The position numbers and the translations under genes were made by a program. 64,000 nt of DNA from Flavonifractor sp. An82. Lineage in GTDB: Bacteria; Bacillota; Clostridia; Oscillospirales; Oscillospiraceae. Location: positions 1 to 64,000 of the forward strand of contig NZ_NFHG01000018.1 of assembly GCF_002159265.1 (NCBI RefSeq), given 5' to 3'. The notes beneath the pieces are model-generated. The model was not told where the DNA came from and did not search any database. It saw only the letters and a program-made list of their open reading frames with translations. Positions 55,530-64,000 of this stretch are shown here, piece by piece. Position 1 is the first letter of the stretch. The number at the start of each line of letters is the position of its first letter.

Positions 55530-56930
55530 TCAATGGGTGACCAGGAACATCAATGTAAACAGCCCCGCAATGACCCAGGTCCCCCCATTGACCTGTTTCC
55601 CCTTCCCTGCAAACACCTGGATCAGGACGTGGGAGATCACGCCGAAGGCGATGCCGTAGGAGATATTGTAGGTCATAGGCATGATGGCCAGGGTGAGGAA
55701 GGCGGGAACGGCTTCTTCTGTGTTCTGCCAGTTGATCCTCTTTGTGCAGTCCATCATGAGAATACCCACATAGATGAGGGCCGCCGACGTGGCACAGCTG
55801 GGCACCAGGGAGGCCACAGGGCTGAAAAACATAGCCACCAGGAACAGCCCACCGGTGGCCATGGCAGCCAGCCCGGTCTTGCCCCCCTCAGCGATGCCGG
55901 CGGAGGCCTCCACATAGGAGCTGACAGTGGAGGTGCCGCACACCGCGCCGCACACCGTGGCCACCGCGTCGGCCAGCATGGCCCGCTCCATATTGGGCAC
56001 CTCGCCCTCTTTGGTAAGCAGATTGCCCCGGGCGCAGGCCCCATACAGGGTGCCGATGGTATCAAACATGTCCACCAGGCAGAAGGCCAGGGCGGTGGTG
56101 GCGATCAGCAGGGCCAGCTGGGCGGGATTGTGGTCGGCCAGATAGTGGGAAAAGTCAAAGCCCTCCGTAAAGACACGGCCAAATGCCGAGGCACCGAACT
56201 CTTGGAACGCTGCAAAGGGATTCAGATTCAAAGAGGCGCCAAAGTTCCCGTAGAATTCGGGAACGGTGAAGCCCAGCAGGTAATAGAGGACCGTGCCCCC
56301 CAAAATACCCCACAGAACGGCCCCCTTTGTGCCCCGGCAGGTCATCACGGCGATGGCGGTCAGGGCAGCCAGGGTCACCAGGATGGGCATCACATCTGCC
56401 CAGGCGGCGGACCCGAAGAGCAGATTGAAGGAGGCCAGGGTGACAAAGGTCTCGGAATCCGCCACCACGATACCCGCGCTCTGCAGACCGATGAAGGCGA
56501 TGAACAGACCCACTCCGGCGGGGATGGTCAACCGGACCGGGGCAGGAATGGCCTCAAAGATCTTTTTCCGCAGGCCGGTCACGGTCAGAAGGACAAAGGC
56601 GATACCGTCCAGAAGGATCAGGACCAGGGCATTGGCGTAGCTCAGCCCGAAGCCCATGCACACGGTGTAGACAAAAAAGGCGTTGGAGCCCATGGCGGAG
56701 GCCTGGGCCAGAGGCAGGTTGGCCAGAAGCCCGATGAGGATGGTGCCGATGGCCGCGGAGAGGGCCGTGGCGACGTAAATGGCATAGTAGGACACGCCGG
56801 GCAGCTCGGTAAACATCCCGGCGTTTACCATGAGGATATACGCCATGGTCATAAAGGTGGTCAGTCCCGCCAGCAGTTCAGTGCGGACGTTGGCCCCCTT
56901 TTCCGTGAGATGAAACAGTTTTTCCGTCAT
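55530..56930 (-). CDS. NCS2/AzgA-type purine permease, copy 3
   Basis: A 466-aa transporter beginning MTEKLFHLTEKGANVRTELLAGLTTFMTMAYILMVNAGMF, with GSNAFFVYTVCMG and the VEASAGIAEGGKTG loop. Of the three copies this one looks most like classic PbuG/PbuO (hypoxanthine/guanine) permeases. It lies between the binding lipoprotein and the ATPase of the ABC transporter, an unusual interruption of an ABC cassette. No purine riboswitch is visible before it. Confidence 0.88.
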   Translation of the reverse strand: MTEKLFHLTEKGANVRTELLAGLTTFMTMAYILMVNAGMFTELPGVSYYAIYVATALSAAIGTILIGLLANLPLAQASAMGSNAFFVYTVCMGFGLSYANALVLILLDGIAFVLLTVTGLRKKIFEAIPAPVRLTIPAGVGLFIAFIGLQSAGIVVADSETFVTLASFNLLFGSAAWADVMPILVTLAALTAIAVMTCRGTKGAVLWGILGGTVLYYLLGFTVPEFYGNFGASLNLNPFAAFQEFGASAFGRVFTEGFDFSHYLADHNPAQLALLIATTALAFCLVDMFDTIGTLYGACARGNLLTKEGEVPNMERAMLADAVATVCGAVCGTSTVSSYVEASAGIAEGGKTGLAAMATGGLFLVAMFFSPVASLVPSCATSAALIYVGILMMDCTKRINWQNTEEAVPAFLTLAIMPMTYNISYGIAFGVISHVLIQVFAGKGKQVNGGTWVIAGLFTLMFLVTH

Positions 56931-56958
56931 GGCTTTCCCACTCCCTTTTCTTCGTTGC

Positions 56959-58101
56959 TCAGTCTCCCAGCAGCTCCGCCATCCAGGCCACGGTGGGCAT
57001 CCAGCTTCGGTCGGTATAGGACTCCCCCGCCACCGTATCCAGGTTGGTGACGTTGATGCCGCCGCCGGAGACCATGTCCTGGGTCACCACGGTGGTGGGC
57101 AGCTCCAGCCAGCTGGCACACTCCCCCGTCATGGGGTCGATGATGGCGTCGTAGTCCCCCGACAGCTCCAGGGCCAGCACCCGCATGCCGAATTCCCCGT
57201 TGTAGTTCCAGTTGGTGGTGGCGCAGGCCTTCCAGGGGGAGCCCTCACGGGCCATTTTCTCGATATCTGCGTTGCAGATATCCACGCTCACCATGGGGAT
57301 GTCATAGCCTCCCTGGGTCAGAGCGGTATAGACGCCGCTGGCGTACAGATCATAGCAGCACCAGATGGCGTCGATCTCCCCCGGCTGGTACTTGGCCAGG
57401 GTAGCAGCGGTGATATCGGCCATGGAGGCCTCCGCATTGCTGAAATCGGAGGGGCCGATGGTCTCCACGGTATGGATCAGCCCCGCCTCCTCATAGGCGG
57501 CGTACCCCTCCTGCCGGCGGTCAAAGGGAGAAAGGAAGTTGGGTCCCACCCAGACCTTCAGAATGTTGACCGGCTCTCCCGCCGCGGTCTTGTCCGGATA
57601 GAGCTCCTGACACACATACTCCAGCAGCAGCTGGGCAAACTGGGCGTCCTGCTGGAAGAACTGGGTCACACCCTCCAGGGTCTGGGTCTGGCCGCTGCCG
57701 TCCTTGAACTGGGTGTCAAAGGTGACGATCTTCAGATCGGGATACTGCTCCAGCAGATCTTTCAGAAAGCTGTAGGCGTAGTTCTGCCCGCCGTGGCTCA
57801 GCAGCAGGCCGTCGTAGCCAGCGGCGGCGCATTGGGCAACGGTGTCCTGCCACTGGGCGTCGGACCCGCCGCAGAAAAAGGCATCGTACTCCATGCCCAG
57901 CCCTTCCGCCGTCTCCTGGGCGGACTGGGACCACATCTGGAAAATGTCCGACGGGGCCATCTGCATGATGTAGGCCACCTTTTTCCCGGCCACCGGGGAG
58001 TCCACGGCAGCGGGATCGGGACCGGACTGGGTGGTACCGGCGCAGCCCGTCAGGGAGAGGGCACAGCAAAGGGCGCACAATCCAGCGATTTTTCTTCTCA
58101 T
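56959..58101 (-). CDS. Sugar-type ABC transporter binding lipoprotein
   Basis: A 380-aa lipoprotein of the periplasmic-binding type 1 (RbsB-like) class: lipobox LSLTGCAG (Cys near 20), then KKVAYIMQMAPSDIFQMWSQSAQETAEGLG, the beta-strand FDTQF near 110 and DIPMVSVDICN near 280. The ATG overlaps the CstA stop by two bases (ATGA). It delivers a sugar or nucleoside to the permease at 52964; aromatic residues (Trp, Phe) abound. It is separated from its ATPase by a NCS2 gene. Confidence 0.88.
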   Translation of the reverse strand: MRRKIAGLCALCCALSLTGCAGTTQSGPDPAAVDSPVAGKKVAYIMQMAPSDIFQMWSQSAQETAEGLGMEYDAFFCGGSDAQWQDTVAQCAAAGYDGLLLSHGGQNYAYSFLKDLLEQYPDLKIVTFDTQFKDGSGQTQTLEGVTQFFQQDAQFAQLLLEYVCQELYPDKTAAGEPVNILKVWVGPNFLSPFDRRQEGYAAYEEAGLIHTVETIGPSDFSNAEASMADITAATLAKYQPGEIDAIWCCYDLYASGVYTALTQGGYDIPMVSVDICNADIEKMAREGSPWKACATTNWNYNGEFGMRVLALELSGDYDAIIDPMTGECASWLELPTTVVTQDMVSGGGINVTNLDTVAGESYTDRSWMPTVAWMAELLGD

Positions 58102-59516
58102 AAACGCAGTTCCTTCCTTTTCAGGGTGCTGTACACATAGAGCGCCGCACAGGCCGCCGCAAAGGCGATCCCCACGGGATAGGCAATGGTCTGGGACAGA
58201 CGGAAGCCCTCCTCCGCCATCAGAATGTAGGTGCAGGAGACGGCGGACATGAAGGTGGCCGGAAGGGCGCACAGCAGCGAATGCCAGGGCTTGGCCCCGT
58301 GGCGCACCAGGTACATGGCCGCCGCCCACAGAGTGATCATGGCCAGGGTCTGGTTGCTCCAGGAGAAATAGCGCCACACCACATCAAAATCCACCTGGGT
58401 CAGCACCGCCCCTGCCGCCAGCAGCGGAACGGTCACCGCCAGGCGCTTGGGCAGGCTGGCCTGATCGATGTGGAACCAGTCGGCAATGGTGAGCCGGGCG
58501 CTGCGGAAGGCGGTGTCGCCGGAGGACACCGGGCAAACCACCACACCGATGATGGCCAGGGCTCCGCCGAAGGTGCCCAGCAGGGATACCGAGATGTCAT
58601 AGACCACGCCGGACTGGCCCAGCTCCGCCAGGGCGGCCTGCAGACCGCCGGTGGCGCCGTAAAAGGCCACGCCCGCCGCCGCCCACACCAAAGCGATGAC
58701 GCTCTCGGAGATCATTGCGCCGTAGAAGATCTTGCGCCCGTTTTTCTCCGAGGTGAGGCAGCGGGCCATCATGGGGGACTGGGTCCCGTGGAAGCCGGAG
58801 ATGGCGCCGCAGGCTACGGTGATGAACATATAGGGCCAGACCGGGCGGCCGTCGGGGTGAAGATTGGTCAGGGTCAGCTCAGGCAGCTGGTAGCCGCCGG
58901 CGATGAGTCCCACAATGATGCCCACGGCCATCATCAGCAGCACCGCGCCGAAGATGGGATAGAGCTTTCCGATGAGCTTGTCAATGGGCAGCAGGGTGGC
59001 CAGCAGATAGTAGGCCAAAATCACCACCACCCAGAAGCCGGCGTTCATCCACTCCGGGGTCAGGCGGGCAATGAGCAGGGCGGGGCTGGTGGTGAACACC
59101 GCGCCCAACAGCACCAGCAGGATGAGGGAAAAGACCCGCATGACCTGCTTGGCGGCGGGGCCAAGGTAGGCGCCCACGATTTCCGAGATGGAAGCGCCGT
59201 TCATCCGAATAGAAATCATGCCGCTCATGTAGTCATGGACTGCGCCCCCCAGTATGGAGCCGAATACGATCCACAAAAACACCACAGGGCCGAACACGGC
59301 GCCCAGCAGGGCGCCGAAGATGGGGCCGGTACCGGCGATGTTCAGCAGCTGAATGAGAAACACCCGCCAGTTCTTCATGGGGATGTAGTCCACCCCATCG
59401 GGATGGGCCACCGCCGGAGTGGGCCGGTCATCGGGGCGAAACACCCGCTCCACCAGCTTTCCGTAGAACACATATCCCACAGCCAGCAGCAGCACAGCAC
59501 AAATCAGGGTAATCAA
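58098..59516 (-). CDS. CstA family transporter
   Basis: A 472-aa polytopic protein of the CstA/BtsT class (carbon starvation, peptide or pyruvate uptake). The blocks GPIFGALLGAVFGPVVFLWIVFG, GAVHDYMSGMIS, and FHGTQSPMMARC are characteristic. About 12-14 hydrophobic segments. It is shorter than E. coli CstA (701 aa), like other Firmicute members. It starts 26 bases after the phosphatase gene and overlaps the next gene. Pyruvate or peptide uptake cannot be told apart here. Confidence 0.92.
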   Translation of the reverse strand: MITLICAVLLLAVGYVFYGKLVERVFRPDDRPTPAVAHPDGVDYIPMKNWRVFLIQLLNIAGTGPIFGALLGAVFGPVVFLWIVFGSILGGAVHDYMSGMISIRMNGASISEIVGAYLGPAAKQVMRVFSLILLVLLGAVFTTSPALLIARLTPEWMNAGFWVVVILAYYLLATLLPIDKLIGKLYPIFGAVLLMMAVGIIVGLIAGGYQLPELTLTNLHPDGRPVWPYMFITVACGAISGFHGTQSPMMARCLTSEKNGRKIFYGAMISESVIALVWAAAGVAFYGATGGLQAALAELGQSGVVYDISVSLLGTFGGALAIIGVVVCPVSSGDTAFRSARLTIADWFHIDQASLPKRLAVTVPLLAAGAVLTQVDFDVVWRYFSWSNQTLAMITLWAAAMYLVRHGAKPWHSLLCALPATFMSAVSCTYILMAEEGFRLSQTIAYPVGIAFAAACAALYVYSTLKRKELRL

Positions 59517-59542
59517 AAGTCATTCCTCCATTGGGTCTATCG

Positions 59543-61357
59543 TTACCAGCATTTTTCGATGGTCAGGACGTTCCGGCCCTGGGCATACTCATAGGACACC
59601 CGGTCCGCCATCTTTCTGACCATAAAGATCCCCAGGCCGCCGATCTCCCGCTCCTCCGCAGACTGGGTCACATCCGGCTCCGGCTGCAAGGTGGGATCAT
59701 AGGGCTTTCCGTCGTCCGTAAAGCGAATAACGGCCCGGGTCCCTGTCACCTCACAGTCCACCACGGCGGCAGAAGCGCCGCTGTACCGGGCGATGTTGGA
59801 GAAGATCTCGTCCGCCGCAATATTGACCTGGGTAATTACCTTCATAGGCGCGTCATGCGCCTGAAGCACACCGTCCAGAAATTCACACACATGGGGAATG
59901 CGCTCCAGTTCGGGGGTCTCCTGAATGCTCTGCCGGGGAGCAGGCCCCTTGCGCTGAAGGGACAGCATGGTGATGTCGTCAAACTGAGGGGCGGCGCCCA
60001 CAAAGCGGTCAATGTCCGCCTTAACCTCATGGAGCAGGCCCTCCGGCCCCAGGCCGTGGTTCCGGTTCAGCGCCGCCAGCATGCGGTCGGTGCCGTAGAG
60101 GTCGTTGGACCCATTGGTGGCCTCCGCCACGCCGTCGGTGTAGACGAACAAAGTGTCTCCCACGCCGATCTCCTGCTCATATTCCTGATAGCGGGCGTTT
60201 TCCATGCCTGCCAGCACGAAGCCGTGCCGGTCCTTCAGCAGTTCAAACTGACCGTCCCTTCTCCGGATGGCGGGATACTCATGGCCCGCGTTGGCGGCAG
60301 TAAGGTGGCCGGTGGAGATCTGGTACACACCCAGCCAGACCGTGACAAACATCTCGGCCTCGTTGTTTTCACACAGCTGGTTATTGACCTTCTCCAGGGC
60401 CTGCTTGGGGGACAGGCCCATCTGAACCGCGTTTTTCAGCAGGGTCTTTGCGATCACCATAAACAGCGCCGCCGGCACCCCCTTGCCGGACACGTCGGCA
60501 ATGACCATGGCCAGATGGTCATCGTCCACCAGGAAGAAATCATAGAAATCGCCTCCCACCTCCCTGGCGGGGATCATGTCGGCGTACACATCAAATTCCG
60601 GCCGCTCGGGAAAGGCGGGAAAAATACCCGGCAGCATATCCGCCTGGATCTGGGTGGCCACATTCAGCTCGGTCTCGATGCGCTGGCGGGCAGAGGCGTC
60701 CGCAGCCTGCTTTTCCAGCAGGCTGCGGGTGCGTTTGGCAATGGTGATGCATACAAAGGCCATGCCCACCAGAATGGCGGAGCGGGGCAGCAGGAAGAAC
60801 AGCACCGCCTCCCGGAACACCTCAGGGGTGATGGTTGCCTCCGACATATGGAACGCATCGATCAGGTTGGGGTCCCCCTCCCCCACGAACAGACTGGCAA
60901 TGCCGGAGGCATACAGGCAGACCACCGAGGCCGCCAAGGTGCTGGCGGTCAGCGCCCGGGAGTAGTAGTGGCAGCTAAGGAGCACCGGGGCGATCCAGGC
61001 CAGTACGGTATGCTTGGGGATGGCGGTGGACAGCACGGTGATGCCCAGGATACAGCAGCCCATGGTAAGATACTTGAACCAGCCGCCCAGCCGGGGCATC
61101 TTGTGGATGAGAATGGTGGGCAGCAGAAAGGTAAAAATGCACACGGGCATGCCCAGATTCATGACGGCCTGGGGCACGATAAAGACACCCAGCAGGTTCA
61201 GCAGCCAGGCCAGCGCCGCGATGAGCGCCATCACCTGCAGGCACCGGCAGGAATACCGGTTGGCCTCCCGCTCGTTTTCCAAAAAGATGGGATTTACATT
61301 TGTCTTTTCCGTAGCAATCGCCTCCAACACCCCAAAACAGGCCGGGTCAGATGTCAC
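59543..61357 (-). CDS. SpoIIE-type phosphatase fused to an RsbW-like kinase domain
   Basis: A 604-aa protein with three parts: about six membrane helices (40-210), a PP2C/SpoIIE phosphatase domain (about 240-445; ADMIPAREVGGDFYDFF, MVIADVSGKGVPAALFM, FVYTDGVAEATN) and a C-terminal GHKL/RsbW-like ATPase domain (about 465-600; NIAADEIFSNIARYSG, RFTDDGKPYDPTL, GGLGIFMVRKM). Phosphatase and anti-sigma-type kinase in one chain can act on the same STAS partner, presumably that at 61992. The start is a GTG with a weak ribosome-binding site. Sensor input is unknown. Confidence 0.9.
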   Translation of the reverse strand: MTSDPACFGVLEAIATEKTNVNPIFLENEREANRYSCRCLQVMALIAALAWLLNLLGVFIVPQAVMNLGMPVCIFTFLLPTILIHKMPRLGGWFKYLTMGCCILGITVLSTAIPKHTVLAWIAPVLLSCHYYSRALTASTLAASVVCLYASGIASLFVGEGDPNLIDAFHMSEATITPEVFREAVLFFLLPRSAILVGMAFVCITIAKRTRSLLEKQAADASARQRIETELNVATQIQADMLPGIFPAFPERPEFDVYADMIPAREVGGDFYDFFLVDDDHLAMVIADVSGKGVPAALFMVIAKTLLKNAVQMGLSPKQALEKVNNQLCENNEAEMFVTVWLGVYQISTGHLTAANAGHEYPAIRRRDGQFELLKDRHGFVLAGMENARYQEYEQEIGVGDTLFVYTDGVAEATNGSNDLYGTDRMLAALNRNHGLGPEGLLHEVKADIDRFVGAAPQFDDITMLSLQRKGPAPRQSIQETPELERIPHVCEFLDGVLQAHDAPMKVITQVNIAADEIFSNIARYSGASAAVVDCEVTGTRAVIRFTDDGKPYDPTLQPEPDVTQSAEEREIGGLGIFMVRKMADRVSYEYAQGRNVLTIEKCW

Positions 61358-61366
61358 TGTCCCGGA

Positions 61367-61978
61367 TCAGTCACCGATATCGGTATGGCCCTGCTCGAAC
61401 TCCCACTGCAGGCCATATCGGTCAATGAAGTAGAAATACCGTACCTGCCCCAGGATTTTGGCGGTGGCTTCGTTCCGCTCATCGGTCTGGCCGGGGGCCT
61501 GGTCAAAAAAGCGCACGTCCTCCGGCTGGGTCTGGCTGATCTGGTACACCCGGTAGGCCTCCGTCTCATTGATGAGCCGGGTATCGGGCATGGCCTGGAT
61601 GTGGGCGAAGGCAGCCTCGATGTTGGTGACCTTCAGGGCCACATGGCGGGCGCCGCTGACGTCATTGGCGGCAAAGACCACCGGCTCCGTTCGGCCCTTG
61701 GGATAGTGGTACTGCATCAGCTCCAGGGTGAGCCTGGTGCCGGGCACGTTCACAAAGGCAATGGAGACGTCCCCCTGGGCCGCCTCGTCCACAAAGCCGC
61801 CCGCCCTAAAAAAGCCCTCGTTTTTCCAGTGGGACAGGCAGTGGTCGGGCTCTACGCCCAGCAGGTCCCGGTAGTAGTCCACTGCCTGCTCCATATCGTC
61901 CACGAAAATGCAGATATGAGACAGACCCACAATGTTGGGAAGCTCCGGCTGGATGGTGTGACTTTCGCTGCGGTTCAT
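61367..61978 (-). CDS. VOC/glyoxalase superfamily protein
   Basis: A 203-aa protein with vicinal-oxygen-chelate fold signatures: GLSHICIFVDDMEQAVDYYRDLLG near the N-terminus (first beta-alpha unit), then RHVALKVTNIEAAFAHIQ and FYFIDRYGLQWEFEQ. Metal ligands (His/Glu) are suggested by HICIF, HVALK and WEFE. Start 61978 has AGGAGG upstream; an in-frame TTG at 61999 is an alternative that overlaps the STAS gene. Substrate unknown. Its place inside a signalling operon is odd. Confidence 0.85.
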   Translation of the reverse strand: MNRSESHTIQPELPNIVGLSHICIFVDDMEQAVDYYRDLLGVEPDHCLSHWKNEGFFRAGGFVDEAAQGDVSIAFVNVPGTRLTLELMQYHYPKGRTEPVVFAANDVSGARHVALKVTNIEAAFAHIQAMPDTRLINETEAYRVYQISQTQPEDVRFFDQAPGQTDERNEATAKILGQVRYFYFIDRYGLQWEFEQGHTDIGD

Positions 61979-61991
61979 TGCCGGCACCTCC

Positions 61992-62288
61992 TTATTCAAT
62001 GGTCAGGATGTCACTGAAGCCGGTGACCTCAAATACTTCCATGATGGTCTCGTTCACGTTTCGGATGATCATCTGCCCCTGCTTGTTCATCACCTTCTGG
62101 GCGGCAAGGATGACACGCAGACCGGCGGAAGAGAGGTACTCCAGCTTGGAAAAATCCAGCGCCAGCTCGGTCACACCGTCCAGACTGCCCTTTACCTCCG
62201 CCTCCAGCTGGGGCGCGGTGGTGGTATCCAGACGGCCCTCCAGGGCCAGGGTCAGCTTGGAGCCTTCGCTTGTCTTTACGATATTCAT
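61992..62288 (-). CDS. STAS-domain anti-sigma factor antagonist
   Basis: A 98-aa SpoIIAA/RsbV-like protein. The phosphorylatable serine is in YLSSAGLRV (Ser54, preceded by Ser53), as in SpoIIAA. The fold is complete in length. Dephosphorylated form is expected to bind an RsbW-type kinase; here the kinase domain is in the neighbouring SpoIIE fusion. It lies 40 bases downstream of the ABC transporter gene and 13 bases upstream of the VOC gene. The usual sigma factor gene is absent. Confidence 0.92.
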   Translation of the reverse strand: MNIVKTSEGSKLTLALEGRLDTTTAPQLEAEVKGSLDGVTELALDFSKLEYLSSAGLRVILAAQKVMNKQGQMIIRNVNETIMEVFEVTGFSDILTIE

Positions 62289-62328
62289 ATCAATTTCTCC
62301 CTTTCTGTGATGGTATGTCTCTTCCTGC

Positions 62329-64000
62329 TCAGAACAGGATGGTTACGGTGTTGACGCCCTCTTCACAGGTCCAGCGGCTGTCCTTTGTCTTGGACAGGGC
62401 CAGCTTTACACTGAGCGCCTCACCCTGGGTCAGCGGATCAAAAGCCGCCCCCTCCCAGCGGATGACCGCCTCGCACTGGCTGGCATCCTCCCGGCAGGCC
62501 GCGTCGAAGGACAGTCTCCAGCCGCTTTCCGCAGGCAGGGTGGGCAGGATGACCGACACGCACAGCTCCTCAAAGATCTGCTGGAATTTCAGGGACTGGT
62601 CGGCGCCCAGCAAGTGCTTCCGGGCAAAGGCGTCGATGTCGGACGCGGTGCCCAGGAAGTCAAACTCCCTGGAGCGGATCTCCGCGTGGAAGGTCTTCAG
62701 CCGGTGGACAAAGGCCCGGCAGCGGTCGGTCAGCGGATGCTCAAAGACCTGCTCCGGCGCACCCTCCTCGTAGATCACGCCCTGGTCCATGTAAAACACT
62801 CTGGTGGAGACGTCCCGGGCAAACTTCATCTCATGGGTGACGATGAGCATGGTCAGCCCCTGGCTGGCCAGGTTGCGGATGACCGACAGCACCTCCCCCA
62901 CCATAGTGGGGTCCAGAGCCGAGGTGGGCTCATCAAACAGGACGATGTCCGGATTCATGGCCAGGGTGCGGGCGATGGCCACCCGCTGCTTCTGTCCGCC
63001 GGAGAGTTCATCGGGGTAATTGAGGGCCTTCTCCGCCAGGCCCACGCTCTGCAGAAGCTCCAGTCCCCGCCTGTAGGCGTCCTGTCTGCTGAGACCCAGC
63101 AGCTCCACCGGGGCCAGCATGATGTTTTCCATCACGGTCAGATGGGGGAACAGATGGAAGGACTGGAACACCATGCCCATCCGCCGCCGGATGGCGCTGA
63201 GCTCCCGGGGACCGGTGCCGGTCAGGGTCTGCCCCAGCACCTGGATCTCACCGGCTGTAGGCTCCTCCAGACGGTTGAGGCAGCGCAGCAGGGTACTCTT
63301 GCCGGTACCCGAGGGACCGATGATTGAGATCACGTCTCCCTGGCAAATCTCCGTATTGACATCCTGCAGGGGGGTGGCATTGGGATAGACCTTTTTCAGG
63401 TGCGCCACGGAGATCACCGTCTCCCCCTCCGCCCTGGCGGCGGATACGGGATCGGGAGTGGCGGCGGACAGCTTCTCCCCCTCCACGCCCTTGAGGACCC
63501 TGGGCCGCCGCTTGGGATCGATGCGCAGCTCCACCAGCCGCAGCAGCGAGGTGAGGGCCCAGGCCAGCAGGAAATAGATCACCGCCGTGACGATCAGCGG
63601 GAAGAAGGCCTCAAAGGTGCGGCTGCGGATCAGGTCGGTGGCCTTGGTCAGATCCTCCACCGCAATATAGCCCACCACCGAGGTCATCTTGACCATGGAG
63701 ATCAACTCGCCCTTGTAGACCGGCAGGATATGCCGGGCGGCCTGGGGGGCGATGACCTTGGTGAAGGTCTTGGCACGCCCGAAGCCCAGCGCGGCGGCGG
63801 CCTCCCATTGGCCGCTGTCCACCGCGTCGATGCCGGTGCGGATCATCTCGGACACATAAACGCCGAAGTTGATGGAAAAGGCCAGAATAGCAATGACCAC
63901 TCCGCTGAGGCGGGTGCTGGCAAAGACGATATAGTAGAGCACCATCAGCAGCACCAGGGTGGGGATGCCCTGGACCAGCCGGATGAAGGCGGCGGCCAGA
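62329..64000 (-). CDS. Amino-acid-type ABC transporter permease/ATPase fusion with HATPase-like tail, partial
   Basis: Runs off the right edge (start not seen). From the edge: a HisM/GlnP-like permease ([37 protein letters not shown] coupling helix) to about 540 bases in. It continues into a GlnQ-like ATPase (Walker [10 protein letters not shown], signature LSGGQKQR, Walker [14 protein letters not shown], switch His). A C-terminal tail of about 110 residues then resembles a degenerate RsbW-type HATPase ([32 protein letters not shown]), with the N-box Asn and G1 Asp replaced. A stand-alone binding protein is expected upstream. The tail suggests a tie to the STAS gene 40 bases downstream. Confidence 0.87.
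   Translation of the reverse strand, partial: LAAAFIRLVQGIPTLVLLMVLYYIVFASTRLSGVVIAILAFSINFGVYVSEMIRTGIDAVDSGQWEAAAALGFGRAKTFTKVIAPQAARHILPVYKGELISMVKMTSVVGYIAVEDLTKATDLIRSRTFEAFFPLIVTAVIYFLLAWALTSLLRLVELRIDPKRRPRVLKGVEGEKLSAATPDPVSAARAEGETVISVAHLKKVYPNATPLQDVNTEICQGDVISIIGPSGTGKSTLLRCLNRLEEPTAGEIQVLGQTLTGTGPRELSAIRRRMGMVFQSFHLFPHLTVMENIMLAPVELLGLSRQDAYRRGLELLQSVGLAEKALNYPDELSGGQKQRVAIARTLAMNPDIVLFDEPTSALDPTMVGEVLSVIRNLASQGLTMLIVTHEMKFARDVSTRVFYMDQGVIYEEGAPEQVFEHPLTDRCRAFVHRLKTFHAEIRSREFDFLGTASDIDAFARKHLLGADQSLKFQQIFEELCVSVILPTLPAESGWRLSFDAACREDASQCEAVIRWEGAAFDPLTQGEALSVKLALSKTKDSRWTCEEGVNTVTILF

Overview
The window is high-GC, densely coded bacterial DNA with clostridial gene content: an ECF transporter core operon, ClpE-type ATPase, SLH surface protein, AgrC-like GHKL kinases, RsbW/SpoIIE-type signalling, a glycyl-radical enzyme, and intrinsic terminators after most transcription units. 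This combination suggests a strictly anaerobic gut Firmicute of the Oscillospiraceae (Flavonifractor/Pseudoflavonifractor/Lawsonibacter-like). That placement is inference from gene content and composition; no rRNA or tRNA gene is present to anchor it.

Layout. 1-767: 5' part of an SLH-domain exported protein, running off the left edge. 963-10546 (minus): a housekeeping operon read right to left as SAM methyltransferase, ecfA1, ecfA2, ecfT, truA, DUF5711 protein, cvpA, pgsA, clpE-like; between ecfT and truA lie two perfect palindromes and a 56-bp duplicate of the start of truA. 10686-17432 (plus): DivIVA-like protein, phosphoketolase, DtxR/MntR-type regulator, UvrD/PcrA-type helicase, DUF554 protein. 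17440-20135 (minus): TrmH-type methyltransferase, macrodomain protein, YczE/YitT-type membrane protein and a Crp/Fnr-type sensor lacking its DNA-binding domain. 20307-24233 (plus): hpdB-hpdC-hpdA, a complete 4-hydroxyphenylacetate decarboxylase system, which makes p-cresol. 24309-29055 (minus): polA, an acetyltransferase, rimI, tsaD. 29371-33134: a protein of Ig-like repeats, a lipoprotein and an aryl-sulfate sulfotransferase.

33182-34205 (minus): a cobalamin riboswitch with its own promoter and terminator in front of an unrecognised 215-aa protein. 34213-37595: an aldo-keto reductase behind a MerR-type promoter, then divergent cutC and a ROK regulator. 37663-38796: a decayed oligopeptide-transporter locus in which the start of oppA is joined to the end of oppF. 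38863-42670: M17 aminopeptidase and a transglutaminase-like protein. 42725-45768 (minus): pyruvate kinase, a small membrane protein, an unknown protein and a TetR regulator. 46021-49377 (plus): one LytTR response regulator with two tandem, partly duplicated GHKL kinases and the 3' scrap of a second regulator.

49441-64000 (minus): one apparently unbroken gene train of 12 genes. It runs from an amino-acid-type ABC permease/ATPase fusion with a C-terminal HATPase-like tail, through a STAS antagonist, a VOC protein, a SpoIIE phosphatase fused to an RsbW-like kinase, CstA, a sugar-type ABC transporter (lipoprotein, ATPase, permease), an HD-domain protein and three NCS2/AzgA-type purine permeases, ending at a strong terminator. 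The combination of partner-switching signalling with several nutrient transporters is the most unusual feature; hpdBCA is the most clearly interpretable metabolic one.
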